Shown: positions 18,222-26,982, numbered from the stretch's first letter. The stretch is DNA of 64,000 nucleotides from an uncultured Clostridia bacterium (GCA_947589185.1 CANQCK010000001.1:409685-473684), one strand, 5' to 3'. Notes: generated from the sequence alone by a model not told the origin. A program made the numbers and translations.

Positions 18222-19589
18222 ATGGATGAAAAAACACTTGAAGCTACTGCACTTGAGCTTATTGAAAATAAGCAGTATACAAAGCTGAAGGCATTTTTAA
18301 AAGATCAGAATCCGTATGACGTTGCTTCTCTGATGGAAGAGATAAACGAGATGGATCTGACCCTTGTTTTCAGAATTCTTCCCAAAGATAATGCGTCTGA
18401 AATTTTCTCAAATCTATCCAGCGAAATTCAGGAAAAGCTGATAAATTCTTTTTCCGAAAACGAGCTGCGAAAAGTGTTAGACGAACTGTTTCTTGACGAT
18501 ACTGTAGACCTTATCGAGGAAATGCCTGCAAACGTGGTATCAAGAATTTTAAAGAACACCGATTCTCAGACCAGAAAAAGAATAAACGAAGTCTTAAACT
18601 ATCCTGATGACAGTGCGGGAAGTCTTATGACTATCGAATATGTTTTCTTTGCAAAAGATATGACCGTTGCCGACGCAATGAAAAAGATAAGGCAGGTCGG
18701 GGTTGTTAAGGAAACTATATACACCTGTTATGTAACCGAATTTAGAAAACTCATTGGAACAGTCGAGCTTCTTGACCTTATCACTGCAGACGAGAACACA
18801 AAAATTGAAGAGATAATGGATACCAACGTTATCTATGTGAACACCCACGACGATCAGGAAGAGGTCGCAAACACGATACGCAAATACGACCTTATGGCAA
18901 TTCCCGTTGTAGACAACGAAAACAGAATTGTCGGAATTATCACTGTAGACGACATTATCGACGTTATCCACGAGGAAACTACTGAGGATATTCAGAAGAT
19001 GGCAGGTATTTCTCCTACCGACGAATCATATTTCAATACCTCCGTTTTCTCCCACGCAAAAAGCAGAATACCCTGGCTCTTATTTCTTATGCTGTCGGCT
19101 ACCCTTTCAGGTGCCGTTATAAACCACTATGAAAGCCTTTTGGTTTCAATACCCATACTATTTTCATTTGTTCCTATGCTGACAGGTACAGGAGGAAACT
19201 GCGGTTCGCAGTCATCTACTATAGTTATAAGAAGCCTTGCTATGGACGAAATTGAATTCAAAGACTTCTTTAAAGTTATGTTTAAGGAATTTCGGATAGC
19301 TCTGTTAGTGAGCTTTGTTTTAGCAGCGGTAAACGGCGTAAGAATCTGGTTAGTATACAGAAACGACGCTGATATAAATTCCGCCCTGCTGGGTTTTGTA
19401 ATCGGACTTTCAATCATCGCCACAGTAGTCCTTGCAAAAACGGTAGGCTGTGTGCTTCCAATGATCGCAAAGAAGTTGCACTTTGACCCGGCAATTATGG
19501 CAGCACCTCTTATATCAACAATCGTAGACGCCTGTTCGGTATTTTTATACTGCAATATCGCAATAAAAATTTTTGATATTCTGGGATAA
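18222..19589 (+). CDS. mgtE: Magnesium transporter MgtE
   Basis: A 455-aa Mg2+ channel/transporter. An acidic helical N domain (residues 1-130) is followed by two CBS motifs (about 135-255, including YVTEFRKLIGTVELLDL and VVDNENRIVGIITVDD). The five-helix membrane domain spans 280-455 with the conserved GTGGNCGSQSSTI pore segment near 328. The cytosolic domains close the pore when Mg2+ is high. The longest frame begins at 18216, but that ATG is only two bases from AAAGGAGG; the ATG at 18222 has 8-base spacing and is preferred. Controlled by the M-box upstream. Confidence 0.95.
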   Translation: MDEKTLEATALELIENKQYTKLKAFLKDQNPYDVASLMEEINEMDLTLVFRILPKDNASEIFSNLSSEIQEKLINSFSENELRKVLDELFLDDTVDLIEEMPANVVSRILKNTDSQTRKRINEVLNYPDDSAGSLMTIEYVFFAKDMTVADAMKKIRQVGVVKETIYTCYVTEFRKLIGTVELLDLITADENTKIEEIMDTNVIYVNTHDDQEEVANTIRKYDLMAIPVVDNENRIVGIITVDDIIDVIHEETTEDIQKMAGISPTDESYFNTSVFSHAKSRIPWLLFLMLSATLSGAVINHYESLLVSIPILFSFVPMLTGTGGNCGSQSSTIVIRSLAMDEIEFKDFFKVMFKEFRIALLVSFVLAAVNGVRIWLVYRNDADINSALLGFVIGLSIIATVVLAKTVGCVLPMIAKKLHFDPAIMAAPLISTIVDACSVFLYCNIAIKIFDILG

Positions 19590-19610
19590 AATTTTTTCAA
19601 TATTACTTAG

Positions 19611-19644
19611 TAAAACCACCGCAAAAGCGGTGGTTTTATTTTTT
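19611..19644 (+). terminator. Terminator of mgtE
   Basis: AAAACCACCGC (19612-19622), an AAAA loop and GCGGTGGTTTT (19627-19637), followed by ATTTTTT. A textbook intrinsic terminator. Confidence 0.92.
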
Positions 19645-19668
19645 AGGTAAAAAATTCTTAAATAGGTC

Positions 19669-19697
19669 TTGACAACTAGGAAAACTTAGGTTATAAT
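19669..19697 (+). promoter_or_regulatory. Promoter of the ylxM-ffh operon
   Basis: Perfect TTGACA (19669-19674) and TATAAT (19692-19697) with a 17-base spacer. Confidence 0.85.
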
Positions 19698-19785
19698 ACA
19701 TATTTGTAAAGGTTGTTTGCTTTACAATGATGTTGTTTACATCAGTTTTCAGCGTTTTCTAATAATTCAGAGGAGTTAGATTTCA

Positions 19786-20208
19786 ATGGCAAAAAATCTT
19801 GATATAACCATACTGATTGATATTTACGGTTATATGCTTACAGATAAGCAAAAAAACGCACTTGAACTCTATTACTTTGATGATTTGTCACTAGCTGAAA
19901 TCGCCGAAAATCTGGGAATAACGAGGCAAGGCGTTCGTGACAGCATTAAGCGGGGCGAGGAAACTCTTATCGACCTTGAAGAACGTCTGGGCTATCTTAA
20001 AAAGATAAGGAAGTACGACGACTTTATAAAAAATTTAAAAGAACAGACAAAGCTGATCATTGAAGAATGCAAGACAATCAGCTTTACAAGAGGAATAGTC
20101 GCAAGAAGCGAGGCTATAATCGGTTATATAGACCAAAACAGCAATCTTTTTGAGATTGAAGAAAATACTGATGCTCCAAAAGAGAGCGGATTTCGGATTG
20201 TAAGGTAA
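19786..20208 (+). CDS. ylxM: YlxM/p13-like SRP-associated DNA-binding protein
   Basis: The 140-aa protein matches the UPF0122/YlxM family. The N-terminal 70 residues form a sigma-70 region 4-like helix-turn-helix (LSLAEIAENLGITRQGVRDSIKR near 38-60), followed by a coiled region. YlxM genes sit directly upstream of ffh in Firmicutes and mollicutes, and homologues stimulate SRP GTPase activity. The tail after residue 115 is longer than in the shortest members. AGAGGAG precedes the ATG. Confidence 0.9.
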   Translation: MAKNLDITILIDIYGYMLTDKQKNALELYYFDDLSLAEIAENLGITRQGVRDSIKRGEETLIDLEERLGYLKKIRKYDDFIKNLKEQTKLIIEECKTISFTRGIVARSEAIIGYIDQNSNLFEIEENTDAPKESGFRIVR

Positions 20209-20339
20209 ATCACCGTTGGTTCTGCTGACTTTGAGGGGTCGATAGGCTTTGCTCACAGCGGGCTTAACAGACTTTACTTTGTACGACGAACAAATATCTA
20301 TATTAAATTATCAACTGTCAATTATTTAAGGAGATTATT
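20209..20339. repeat. Diverged family A repeat between ylxM and ffh
   Basis: CACCGTTGGTTCTGCTGACTTTG and GACTTTACTTTGTACGACG echo the family A pieces at 5406-5440 and, inverted, 3937-3960. The ffh ribosome site AAGGAG follows at its right edge. No coding frame. Confidence 0.5.
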
Positions 20340-21746
20340 ATGGCGTTTGAAGGTCTTTCAGAAAAATTAAACGGCGTTTTCAAGCGTCTGAAAAATAAAG
20401 GTAAGCTGAACGAGTCGGACGTTAAAACAGCAATGCGAGAAGTCAAAATGGCTCTGCTTGAAGCCGACGTCAGCTACAAAGTAGTCAAGGATTTTGTATC
20501 AAAGGTTTCAGAGCGTGCTGTCGGCGAGGAGGTTTTAAACAGCCTTACTCCGGCACAGCAGGTCATAAAAATAGTAAACGACGAGCTTATAGCTTTGATG
20601 GGAGAGTCTAACGCAAAAATAAACTTTCCAAACAAACCTCCGTGTATCGTTATGATGTGCGGACTTCAGGGAAGCGGTAAAACTACTCACTCGGCAAAGC
20701 TGGCAAAATACTTTAAAGAAAAACAAAGCAAACGTCCGCTGCTTGTTGCCTGTGACGTTTACCGTCCTGCCGCTATCGACCAGTTAAAAATCGTCGGTGA
20801 AAAGGCAGGAGTTCCTGTTTTTGAAATGGGACAGATCAACCCGAGAAAAATCGTAAAGGAAGCCTTAAAGCACGCAGGCGATCACGGAAACGACCTTGTT
20901 CTGCTAGATACCGCAGGACGGCTTCATATAGACGAAGAGCTTATGAAAGAGCTTTCCGATATAAAGAAAATCGCAGAACCTGATGAGATTATACTCGTTG
21001 TAGACGCAATGACCGGACAGGATGCAGTTAATGTTGCCGAGAGCTTTGATAAAACACTCGGTATAGACAGCGTAATTTTAACAAAGCTCGATTCTGATAC
21101 AAGAGGAGGAGCAGCACTTTCTGTTCTGGCTGTTACGGGCAAGCCGATAAAGTTTGTCGGAATCGGCGAAAAGCTGGACGAATTTGATGTGTTCCACCCC
21201 GAGCGAATGGCGTCACGAATTCTCGGAATGGGCGATATGCTCACGCTTATTGAAAAAGCGTCTGAAACTGTTGATGAAGAGGACGCTAAGCGTCTTGCAA
21301 AAAAAGTTAAGGACAGAGGAAGCTTTGACCTTAATGATCTTTTAGAACAGCTTAAGCAGATTCAGAAAATGGGTTCAATAAGGTCTCTGATAGGAATGAT
21401 TCCCGGTCTGGGAAATCAAATCAAAGACGCAGACATAGACGAAAAGCAATTCACACGGCTTGAAGCAATAATCCAGTCTATGACGTCAAAAGAAAGAGAA
21501 AAGCCAAACATTATAAATCCCAGCCGAAAACGCAGGATAGCTTTGGGAAGCGGAACAAAAGTTGAGGACGTAAACCGTCTGCTGAAGCAGTATGAGCAAA
21601 TGAACAAAATGATGAAACAGATGTCGGGAATGGCAAAAGGAAAAATGGGCAGAAAGAAAATGCGGAACCTGCTCGGCGGAATGGGCGGAGGTATGCCTGG
21701 AATTCCCGGAAACAACGGATATCACGGAAGCGGAATGCCGTTTTAG
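20340..21746 (+). CDS. ffh: Signal recognition particle protein Ffh
   Basis: The 468-aa SRP54 GTPase binds signal sequences of nascent membrane proteins and delivers ribosomes to FtsY. N domain residues 1-95; G domain with GLQGSGKTTHSAKLA near 107, DTAGRLHID near 190 and TKLDSDTRGGA near 248. The M domain (about 300-430) is methionine-rich and carries the SRP RNA-binding region SIRSLIGMIPGLG. The C terminus is a Gly/Met-rich tail. Neighbours ylxM and rpsP are the standard Firmicutes arrangement. Confidence 0.97.
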   Translation: MAFEGLSEKLNGVFKRLKNKGKLNESDVKTAMREVKMALLEADVSYKVVKDFVSKVSERAVGEEVLNSLTPAQQVIKIVNDELIALMGESNAKINFPNKPPCIVMMCGLQGSGKTTHSAKLAKYFKEKQSKRPLLVACDVYRPAAIDQLKIVGEKAGVPVFEMGQINPRKIVKEALKHAGDHGNDLVLLDTAGRLHIDEELMKELSDIKKIAEPDEIILVVDAMTGQDAVNVAESFDKTLGIDSVILTKLDSDTRGGAALSVLAVTGKPIKFVGIGEKLDEFDVFHPERMASRILGMGDMLTLIEKASETVDEEDAKRLAKKVKDRGSFDLNDLLEQLKQIQKMGSIRSLIGMIPGLGNQIKDADIDEKQFTRLEAIIQSMTSKEREKPNIINPSRKRRIALGSGTKVEDVNRLLKQYEQMNKMMKQMSGMAKGKMGRKKMRNLLGGMGGGMPGIPGNNGYHGSGMPF

Positions 21747-21806
21747 TATTTAAGTTAATTATTGCAATAGCATAATTTATATATTTTGTTTTGGAGGTGA
21801 AATTAA

Positions 21807-22049
21807 ATGGCAGTTAAAATCAGACTCAGAAGGATGGGTGCTAAGAAGGCTCCTTTCTACCGTATTGTTGTTGCTGATTCAAGATACCCAAGAGACGGTA
21901 GATTTATTGAGGAAATCGGTTATTACGATCCTACTAAAGAACCGTCTGTTGTAAGTGTTGACGGCGAAAAAGCTAAATCATGGATTGCAAACGGTGCTCA
22001 GCCGACAGATACAGTTAAAACACTGTTAAAGAAAAACGGTATACTTTAA
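21807..22049 (+). CDS. rpsP: 30S ribosomal protein S16
   Basis: The 80-aa protein begins [20 protein letters not shown], the canonical bS16 start, and contains [21 protein letters not shown]16 helps assemble the 5' domain of the 30S subunit. TTGGAGGTG precedes the ATG. The gene follows ffh by 60 bases and precedes khpA. Confidence 0.97.
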   Translation: MAVKIRLRRMGAKKAPFYRIVVADSRYPRDGRFIEEIGYYDPTKEPSVVSVDGEKAKSWIANGAQPTDTVKTLLKKNGIL

Positions 22050-22099
22050 AATCTAACAAAGGCAGGAGTTTACACAAACCCCACATAACAACATCTATT

Positions 22100-22150
22100 A
22101 CTTATCCTGCTTTTTAAGCCTGCCGCAAATATCTGCGGAGGCTTTCTCTC
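22100..22150 (+). promoter_or_regulatory. Weak hairpin between rpsP and khpA
   Basis: AGCCTGCCGCA pairs with TGCGGAGGCT (one bulge) and is followed by TTCTCTC. It could attenuate transcription between the two genes. The T-run is too poor for a confident terminator call. Confidence 0.4.
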
Positions 22151-22175
22151 GGTGGGGTGTTAAGGAGAAGATATT

Positions 22176-22418
22176 ATGAAAGAGCTGCTAAAAACAATAG
22201 TCGATGAGCTTGTTGAAGATAAAAGCTCAGTAGAAGTTATTGAAGACGAACCTAATGATGAAGGCATTATAACCTATCATCTTCACGTTGCACCTGAAGA
22301 TATGGGAAGAGTTATTGGAAAACAAGGAAGAATTGCCAAAGCTATCCGTATAGTAATGCGTGCAAAAGCTACAAAAGAAGGAAAGAAAATCATGGTTGAA
22401 ATTGAGGATAAAGACTGA
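22176..22418 (+). CDS. khpA: KhpA, KH-domain RNA-binding protein
   Basis: The 80-aa single type II KH domain has the GxxG loop as VIGKQGRIAKAIR near residues 46-58. KhpA pairs with KhpB/EloR and binds many RNAs; it affects cell elongation in several Firmicutes. It lies downstream of rpsP as usual. RimM and trmD, normally next, are absent here. Confidence 0.93.
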   Translation: MKELLKTIVDELVEDKSSVEVIEDEPNDEGIITYHLHVAPEDMGRVIGKQGRIAKAIRIVMRAKATKEGKKIMVEIEDKD

Positions 22419-22540
22419 TTTTCGCACAAATTGAAATTGAAAATTTAGCATCAACTCTGTTTTTATAAATGGTTTTGATGCTTTTTTATTGAAATTAAAA
22501 TATACAGTTAAAACTATACACTCGTATTCAGGAGATAATT

Positions 22541-23287
22541 ATGAACAGACAGGCTTTTTTAAACGCTTGCGACAAGGTAGTCGGAAATAAGCGAGACAGA
22601 AAAGGTATAGGCACACTAAGCGAAAAAACGATGCACGCAGTCTTAAAAGAATATTACCAGCCCTTTTCTGACAGTCAGGAAGTTAAAATAGGAAACTTCG
22701 TCGCTGACATAGTGAGCGAAACGGGCATTATAGAAATTCAGACCCGCTCATTCTACAGACTCATAAAAAAACTCGACTGCTTTTTGGAATTCTGTGATGT
22801 AACTGTCGTTACTGCCCTTCCCGCTGTTAAATATCTTTCGTGGCTCGACCCTGAAACAGGAGAATTTACAAACCGCAGAAAATCCCCTCATAAGGCAACT
22901 ATTTATGACGCAATTCACGAGCTTTACTCTATTAAGTATGCACTTGACAATCCCAGAATGCATCTCAGACTTTTACTTTTAGAGGTCGAGGATATAAGAT
23001 ACTTAAACGGCTGGTCGAAAAACAAAAAGCGTGGCTCATCAAGGTGCGACAGAATACCTATTGATATTATTGACGAGGTAGAATTCAACTGCATTGACGA
23101 CTACAGACAATTTATTCCCGAAAATCTTCCTAAGATGTTCACATCTAATGATTTTGCAGAATATGCAAAAATCGACCGTAGTACCGCTCAGACAACTCTT
23201 AATATTCTTTCCTACCTTGAGCTTGTAGATAAGGTCGGTAAATCCGGCAATACATTTATTTATGCAGTTAGAAAAAACAAATTCTAA
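22541..23287 (+). CDS. Putative PD-(D/E)XK nuclease-fold protein with C-terminal winged helix
   Basis: The 248-aa protein was not recognised with certainty. KIGNFVADIVSETGIIEIQTRSF (residues 46-68) has the D...E-x-Q spacing of PD-(D/E)XK nuclease cores, with the motif lysine replaced by glutamine as in some families. A basic patch (KNKKRGSSRCDR) follows near 163. The last 50 residues (FTSNDFAEYAKIDRSTAQTTLNILSYL) look like a winged helix-turn-helix. No signal peptide or membrane segment. It follows khpA by 122 bases and has its own AGGAG site. DNA or RNA binding is inferred; the substrate is unknown. Confidence 0.6.
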   Translation: MNRQAFLNACDKVVGNKRDRKGIGTLSEKTMHAVLKEYYQPFSDSQEVKIGNFVADIVSETGIIEIQTRSFYRLIKKLDCFLEFCDVTVVTALPAVKYLSWLDPETGEFTNRRKSPHKATIYDAIHELYSIKYALDNPRMHLRLLLLEVEDIRYLNGWSKNKKRGSSRCDRIPIDIIDEVEFNCIDDYRQFIPENLPKMFTSNDFAEYAKIDRSTAQTTLNILSYLELVDKVGKSGNTFIYAVRKNKF

Positions 23288-23434
23288 CCTGAACGATTAT
23301 ACACATTTACCAATTAAATTAAATTTTTAAAAAGCCCTTTTCAAAAGTCGCATTATTTGTTATAATGTATTAGTCTAATATTGATGTGTTAAACGTATAA
23401 TGTTTTTAGTATTTTAATTTTTGAGGGATACATA

Positions 23435-24823
23435 ATGAATAAACTTTTTAAATATAATAAAACCCATAGAGTGCTTAAAAAAATAGTTTTATTTGCAACG
23501 TCTATAACTATAGGCTTTTCAGCGGCGTCATACTCATTGGCAATTTCAGGTTCGGCTTATGATTTTACTCCCGACGCTGAGGGCGTAAGACTGACTTCAG
23601 AAGCCGTTTATATGGAAAACCTTGACGCTGAAGACGTTATTTTGAACAAAAATGCAGACGTACAATATGCTCCTGCATCGCTTACTAAAATAATGACCTG
23701 CGTTTTAGTACTTGATGAGTTTAAAGACGATGTTGAAGGTCTTAAAAAGACAAAGGTCTCCGCTGGAAGCGAGGCTTTTAAAGAACTTGAAAACACTTTT
23801 GCCTCAACCGCCGGAATAGAAAAAAATGAAAAACTGAGTTATTACGATCTGCTTTGTGCATTGATGATCCCGTCCGCCTGCGAAGCGGCGAACATAATTG
23901 CAGTAAACATCGGCGGTTCGCTTGACGGCTTTGTTGAAATGATGAACGCCAAAGCTGGTTCGCTAGGAATGAAGAACACAGTCTATTACAACGCACACGG
24001 TCTTGACCTTAACGGAAACGTAAATATGACGACCTGCCGCGATCAGGCTATTCTCTGCAAATATGCAATCAACAACTACCCTATTTTTACTGAGATAACC
24101 TCAAAGTACAGCTACACGCTGTCAAACGGCACAACTGTCGTAAATACAAACGCTCTGCTTGATGAAACGTCAGACTATTACTACGGTTATGTAAACGGTA
24201 TCAAAACAGGCTTTTACGACGAAGCAGGAAGATGTTTGGCGTCGGTCGCAACGAAAAACGGTTATACATATCTTATAGTTTCGATGAAAGCCCCTGCAAA
24301 GGACAAAAACGGCAACGATGTAATGTATAGCTGTCAGGATCACAAAAAGCTCTATATGTGGGCTTATGAAAATCTTGATTACAGCGTTTTTGTCGAGGAA
24401 AATGAAGAAATAACCGAAGCAAAAGTACTGTATGGTAAAGGTGCGGATTTTGTTACGCTGAAGCCTGCAAATGAGGTTTCAAAAATCTGGCTTAATTCAA
24501 TTGATATGAACGAAGTCGAGCGAAAAATAACTGTGGACGAAAATATTGTGGCACCTGTCTATAAAAACGACACTCTGGGTACTCTTGAGCTTATTTATGA
24601 GGGTGAAACAATAGGCTCGGTAAAGCTGGTTGCAACAAATGATATTCCCCGTGCCGCTGTTAAAGCGGAAGCCGCTGTTGCAAGTAAGTTTTTCTCCTCA
24701 AAGCAATTTAAAATTGCTTTGGTTATAATTATTTTTGCAGTTATAATTTATACCATTATATTTAAAGCAATAACTAAAAATAAGAACAGTCAAGAAAAAA
24801 AGGAAAATGAAAATAAAGAATAA
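23435..24823 (+). CDS. D-alanyl-D-alanine carboxypeptidase, DacF/PBP5 type
   Basis: The 462-aa class S11 penicillin-binding protein has a signal peptide (residues 13-38), catalytic serine and lysine in PASLTKIM (S82, K85) and KTG in NGIKTGFYDE near 255. The second active-site motif, usually SxN, reads SAC in MIPSACEAAN near 146. A C-terminal domain (about 310-420), one membrane anchor (about 428-448) and a Lys/Glu-rich cytoplasmic tail follow. The enzyme trims terminal D-Ala from peptidoglycan stem peptides at the outer membrane face. GAGGG precedes the start. Confidence 0.9.
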   Translation: MNKLFKYNKTHRVLKKIVLFATSITIGFSAASYSLAISGSAYDFTPDAEGVRLTSEAVYMENLDAEDVILNKNADVQYAPASLTKIMTCVLVLDEFKDDVEGLKKTKVSAGSEAFKELENTFASTAGIEKNEKLSYYDLLCALMIPSACEAANIIAVNIGGSLDGFVEMMNAKAGSLGMKNTVYYNAHGLDLNGNVNMTTCRDQAILCKYAINNYPIFTEITSKYSYTLSNGTTVVNTNALLDETSDYYYGYVNGIKTGFYDEAGRCLASVATKNGYTYLIVSMKAPAKDKNGNDVMYSCQDHKKLYMWAYENLDYSVFVEENEEITEAKVLYGKGADFVTLKPANEVSKIWLNSIDMNEVERKITVDENIVAPVYKNDTLGTLELIYEGETIGSVKLVATNDIPRAAVKAEAAVASKFFSSKQFKIALVIIIFAVIIYTIIFKAITKNKNSQEKKENENKE

Positions 24824-24837
24824 TTTTTGATTAATAT

Positions 24838-24877
24838 ATACATAGAGACACATAGATTTTATATCTTTGTGTTTCAT
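24838..24877 (+). terminator. Degenerate hairpin behind the carboxypeptidase gene
   Basis: GACACATAGAT / ATCTTTGTGTT with two mismatches and no long T-run. It is nearly the same sequence as the strong hairpin at 25090-25122 on the other side of the family B element. Confidence 0.45.
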
Positions 24878-24892
24878 CAAAAAAGGTTCTGC

Positions 24893-25080
24893 ATAATTGA
24901 CTAAAAGTTTTCGGTCAAGCCTTTTTCAAAAGGCTTGCGGGTCAAGGGCGGAGCCCTGTCGCTGACGAGACGTCAGCGAAATGCTTTACGGAGTGCGTTC
25001 CGCACAGGGTGAATTTAAAAATAGTCCAGTGGACTATTTTTAAAGAGGGGCATGCCCTGCAAGAGAGGGCTGCCCCTTTA
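24893..25080 (+). repeat. Family B multi-hairpin intergenic element, copy 1
   Basis: About 190 bases that match, in inverted orientation, 37497-37670. It begins CTAAAAGTTTTCGGTCAAGCC and contains four hairpins: AAGCC...GGCTT; GCTGACGAGACGTCAGC; AAAAATAGTCC-AGT-GGACTATTTTT; and AGGGGCATGCCC...GGCTGCCCCT. The stems of the last two differ from copy 2 by paired, compensating changes. It encodes no protein and resembles a MITE or structured-RNA element. Confidence 0.75.
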
Positions 25081-25087
25081 TCTACAC

Positions 25088-25128
25088 CCAAAGACACATA
25101 GATTAAATATCTATGTGTCTTTTTTTAT
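25088..25128 (+). terminator. Strong intrinsic terminator right of the family B element
   Basis: AAAGACACATAGAT (25090-25103) and ATCTATGTGTCTTT (25109-25122) pair perfectly, with a run of Ts. The A-rich left side makes it usable on the minus strand too, for the gene ending at 25168. Confidence 0.85.
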
Positions 25129-25167
25129 AAACAAAGATTTTATTAATTATATCAAAAAAATCTTTTC

Positions 25168-25548
25168 TTAATTATTTTCATTATAATAATCAGACAGGGA
25201 ATAAACATTCTCTCCAATTTGTATTTCTTCAGCATATAAATATATAAATGCTAAACCAAACTCTAGTATAATATTATAATTCATAATACTCTTTTTCCTT
25301 TTTGGCTCTTTTATTATGATATTAACCTTTTTCAGTTCAAATATATTTAATTCAATATAACTATTAACTTCTTCAATTATAGAATCAGAATCAAAATAAT
25401 CAAATTTATACATATATCCCTTTACTTTTTTAAATATCAAATCTGTGCTTAAATTAGAAAATGATATTTTCATTTCACATTTAATCAAGTCTATTGATAT
25501 ATCATCTATTTTTTCATCCCAAAATTTATATGTTTCTTCTAATAACAT
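25168..25548 (-). CDS. Uncharacterised 126-aa cytosolic protein
   Basis: Not recognised. The protein is acidic to neutral and predicted alpha/beta, with alternating hydrophobic strands (DDISIDLIKCEMKISF) and no signal peptide or membrane segment. Base composition is more AT-rich than the neighbours. AGGAG precedes the ATG, and the membrane-protein gene ends upstream in the same direction with a 37-base gap, so the two probably form an operon. The gene is followed by a bidirectional terminator. It could be an immunity-like or accessory protein, but there is no direct evidence. Confidence 0.6.
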   Translation of the reverse strand: MLLEETYKFWDEKIDDISIDLIKCEMKISFSNLSTDLIFKKVKGYMYKFDYFDSDSIIEEVNSYIELNIFELKKVNIIIKEPKRKKSIMNYNIILEFGLAFIYLYAEEIQIGENVYSLSDYYNENN

Positions 25549-25585
25549 TTCTTTTCTCCTGTACTTTTCTCATTTTTATAATATT

Positions 25586-26149
25586 CTATTCATCCTTTGA
25601 AGCATATTCCTCATTCGGGTTTTTAACTCTCCAGTCAAGAACAGGATGCTTTCTCATATAAACTGCATGAGCTGTAATATATACTACAAGACACAGTATA
25701 AGTGTTATGCCAATGCTGATAAGTGCTGAAATCTCATAGGTAAGAGAGAACCTCTCACTTATCCATTTACACGGAAAATAAAACCCCTTAAATCCTGTTT
25801 GTGTATTGCCCTTTGTTCTGTTCATAAACAGAATAGGAATATAATAAACCACAAACATAAGTATAAGAACTATTGAAGTCGATGTGCTGTCATAGCTTTC
25901 ATATGCAGAATGTTTCACACCGTCGTCGATAAATAAAATCAACAGAATCAGCAGTACTAAAATCCACGCAACAAAAGAATAGACCCCGCCTTCAAAGAAA
26001 GCTTCCTTGATTTTGATTTTGCCTCCGCTGCCTGTTACAAACAGATTAGAAACCCACGAAACTAAGGTTATCGAAAGCACAGAGCAAATGACGTTTGCCA
26101 TCAGCAAAATTCCAATTCTCGAAATTGTATAAAGTATTTTTTCTTTCAT
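25586..26149 (-). CDS. Uncharacterised membrane protein with four predicted helices
   Basis: About 187 aa and not recognised. Hydrophobic segments lie near residues 8-30, 50-75, 88-108 and 135-160, with a conserved-looking cytosolic tail (KHPVLDWRVKNPNEEY). The longest frame starts with GTG at 26158, but the ATG at 26149 sits behind ACGGTGATTAAT and is preferred. Operon partner of the 126-aa protein. No transport or enzyme motif is visible. Confidence 0.65.
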   Translation of the reverse strand: MKEKILYTISRIGILLMANVICSVLSITLVSWVSNLFVTGSGGKIKIKEAFFEGGVYSFVAWILVLLILLILFIDDGVKHSAYESYDSTSTSIVLILMFVVYYIPILFMNRTKGNTQTGFKGFYFPCKWISERFSLTYEISALISIGITLILCLVVYITAHAVYMRKHPVLDWRVKNPNEEYASKDE

Positions 26150-26291
26150 ATTAATCACCGTATCTTTTTAGTGTGAACACTATTGTTAATAATATTATAA
26201 CATATTAGTATATCTATCGCAACTTAATTTCCCAAATTAGACATCATTCACATTTTGTGCTATACTAACAAAAATGAAACGGAGATAAATT

Positions 26292-26957
26292 ATGATTAAA
26301 GCAGTTATTTTTGATATGGACGGTCTTATGATAGATACCGAAAAGCTGCTTATGCGGTTCTGGATTGAATCTGCAAATAGCTTTGGTTTTGATATGACAA
26401 GAGATGACGTCCTTTCTATAAGAAGTCTTGCAGGTAAGTTGACAGAAAAAAAGCTGAAAAAACGATTCGGCGATGGCTTTGACTATCAAAAGGTTCGTGC
26501 TAAACGTATTGAACTTATGAACAACTACATACTAAAAAACGGAATTGAAAAGAAAAAAGGTCTTGACGAGCTTTTGGTATATATGAAAAATAACGGGTAT
26601 AAAACTGCTGTTGCGACTGCAACAGATTTAAAACGAGCTTCAATGTATCTTGATATAATAAATGTGACAGAATATTTTGATAAGATAGTCTGTGCCACTA
26701 TGGTACAAAACGGAAAGCCTCATCCTGATATTTATTTAAAAGCCTGCGAAGAACTTGACGTACTTCCCTGCGAAGCTATCGCTTTAGAGGATTCCCCTAA
26801 CGGGATTATCTCTGCACACAGTGCAGGCTGTAAGGCTGTTATGGTTCCCGACCTGTCAGAGCCGGACGAAGAACTTAGAAAAATTTTGTTCAGACGAATC
26901 GACAGCCTCGACTTGCTCATTGACGTTTTGAAAAATACACAAATTCAGATTATTTGA
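26292..26957 (+). CDS. HAD-superfamily phosphatase, beta-phosphoglucomutase-like
   Basis: This 221-aa subfamily I HAD enzyme starts with the nucleophile motif DMDGLMIDTEK (residues 8-18). Motif II is ATATDLKR near 112, and motif III with the acidic pair KPHPDIYLKACEEL...ALEDSPNGI lies near 143-175. A helical cap (20-85) sits between. Likely a sugar-phosphate phosphatase or phosphomutase; the substrate cannot be read. CGGAGA precedes the start. It stands alone between a divergent membrane-protein gene and the LCP gene. Confidence 0.88.
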   Translation: MIKAVIFDMDGLMIDTEKLLMRFWIESANSFGFDMTRDDVLSIRSLAGKLTEKKLKKRFGDGFDYQKVRAKRIELMNNYILKNGIEKKKGLDELLVYMKNNGYKTAVATATDLKRASMYLDIINVTEYFDKIVCATMVQNGKPHPDIYLKACEELDVLPCEAIALEDSPNGIISAHSAGCKAVMVPDLSEPDEELRKILFRRIDSLDLLIDVLKNTQIQII

Positions 26958-26982
26958 CTTTTTTGTGTAAAAACTATATAAT
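26954..26982 (+). promoter_or_regulatory. Promoter of the LCP gene
   Basis: TTGACT (26954-26959), a 17-base spacer and TATAAT (26977-26982). The -35 overlaps the end of the HAD phosphatase gene. Transcription would start near 26989. Confidence 0.8.
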
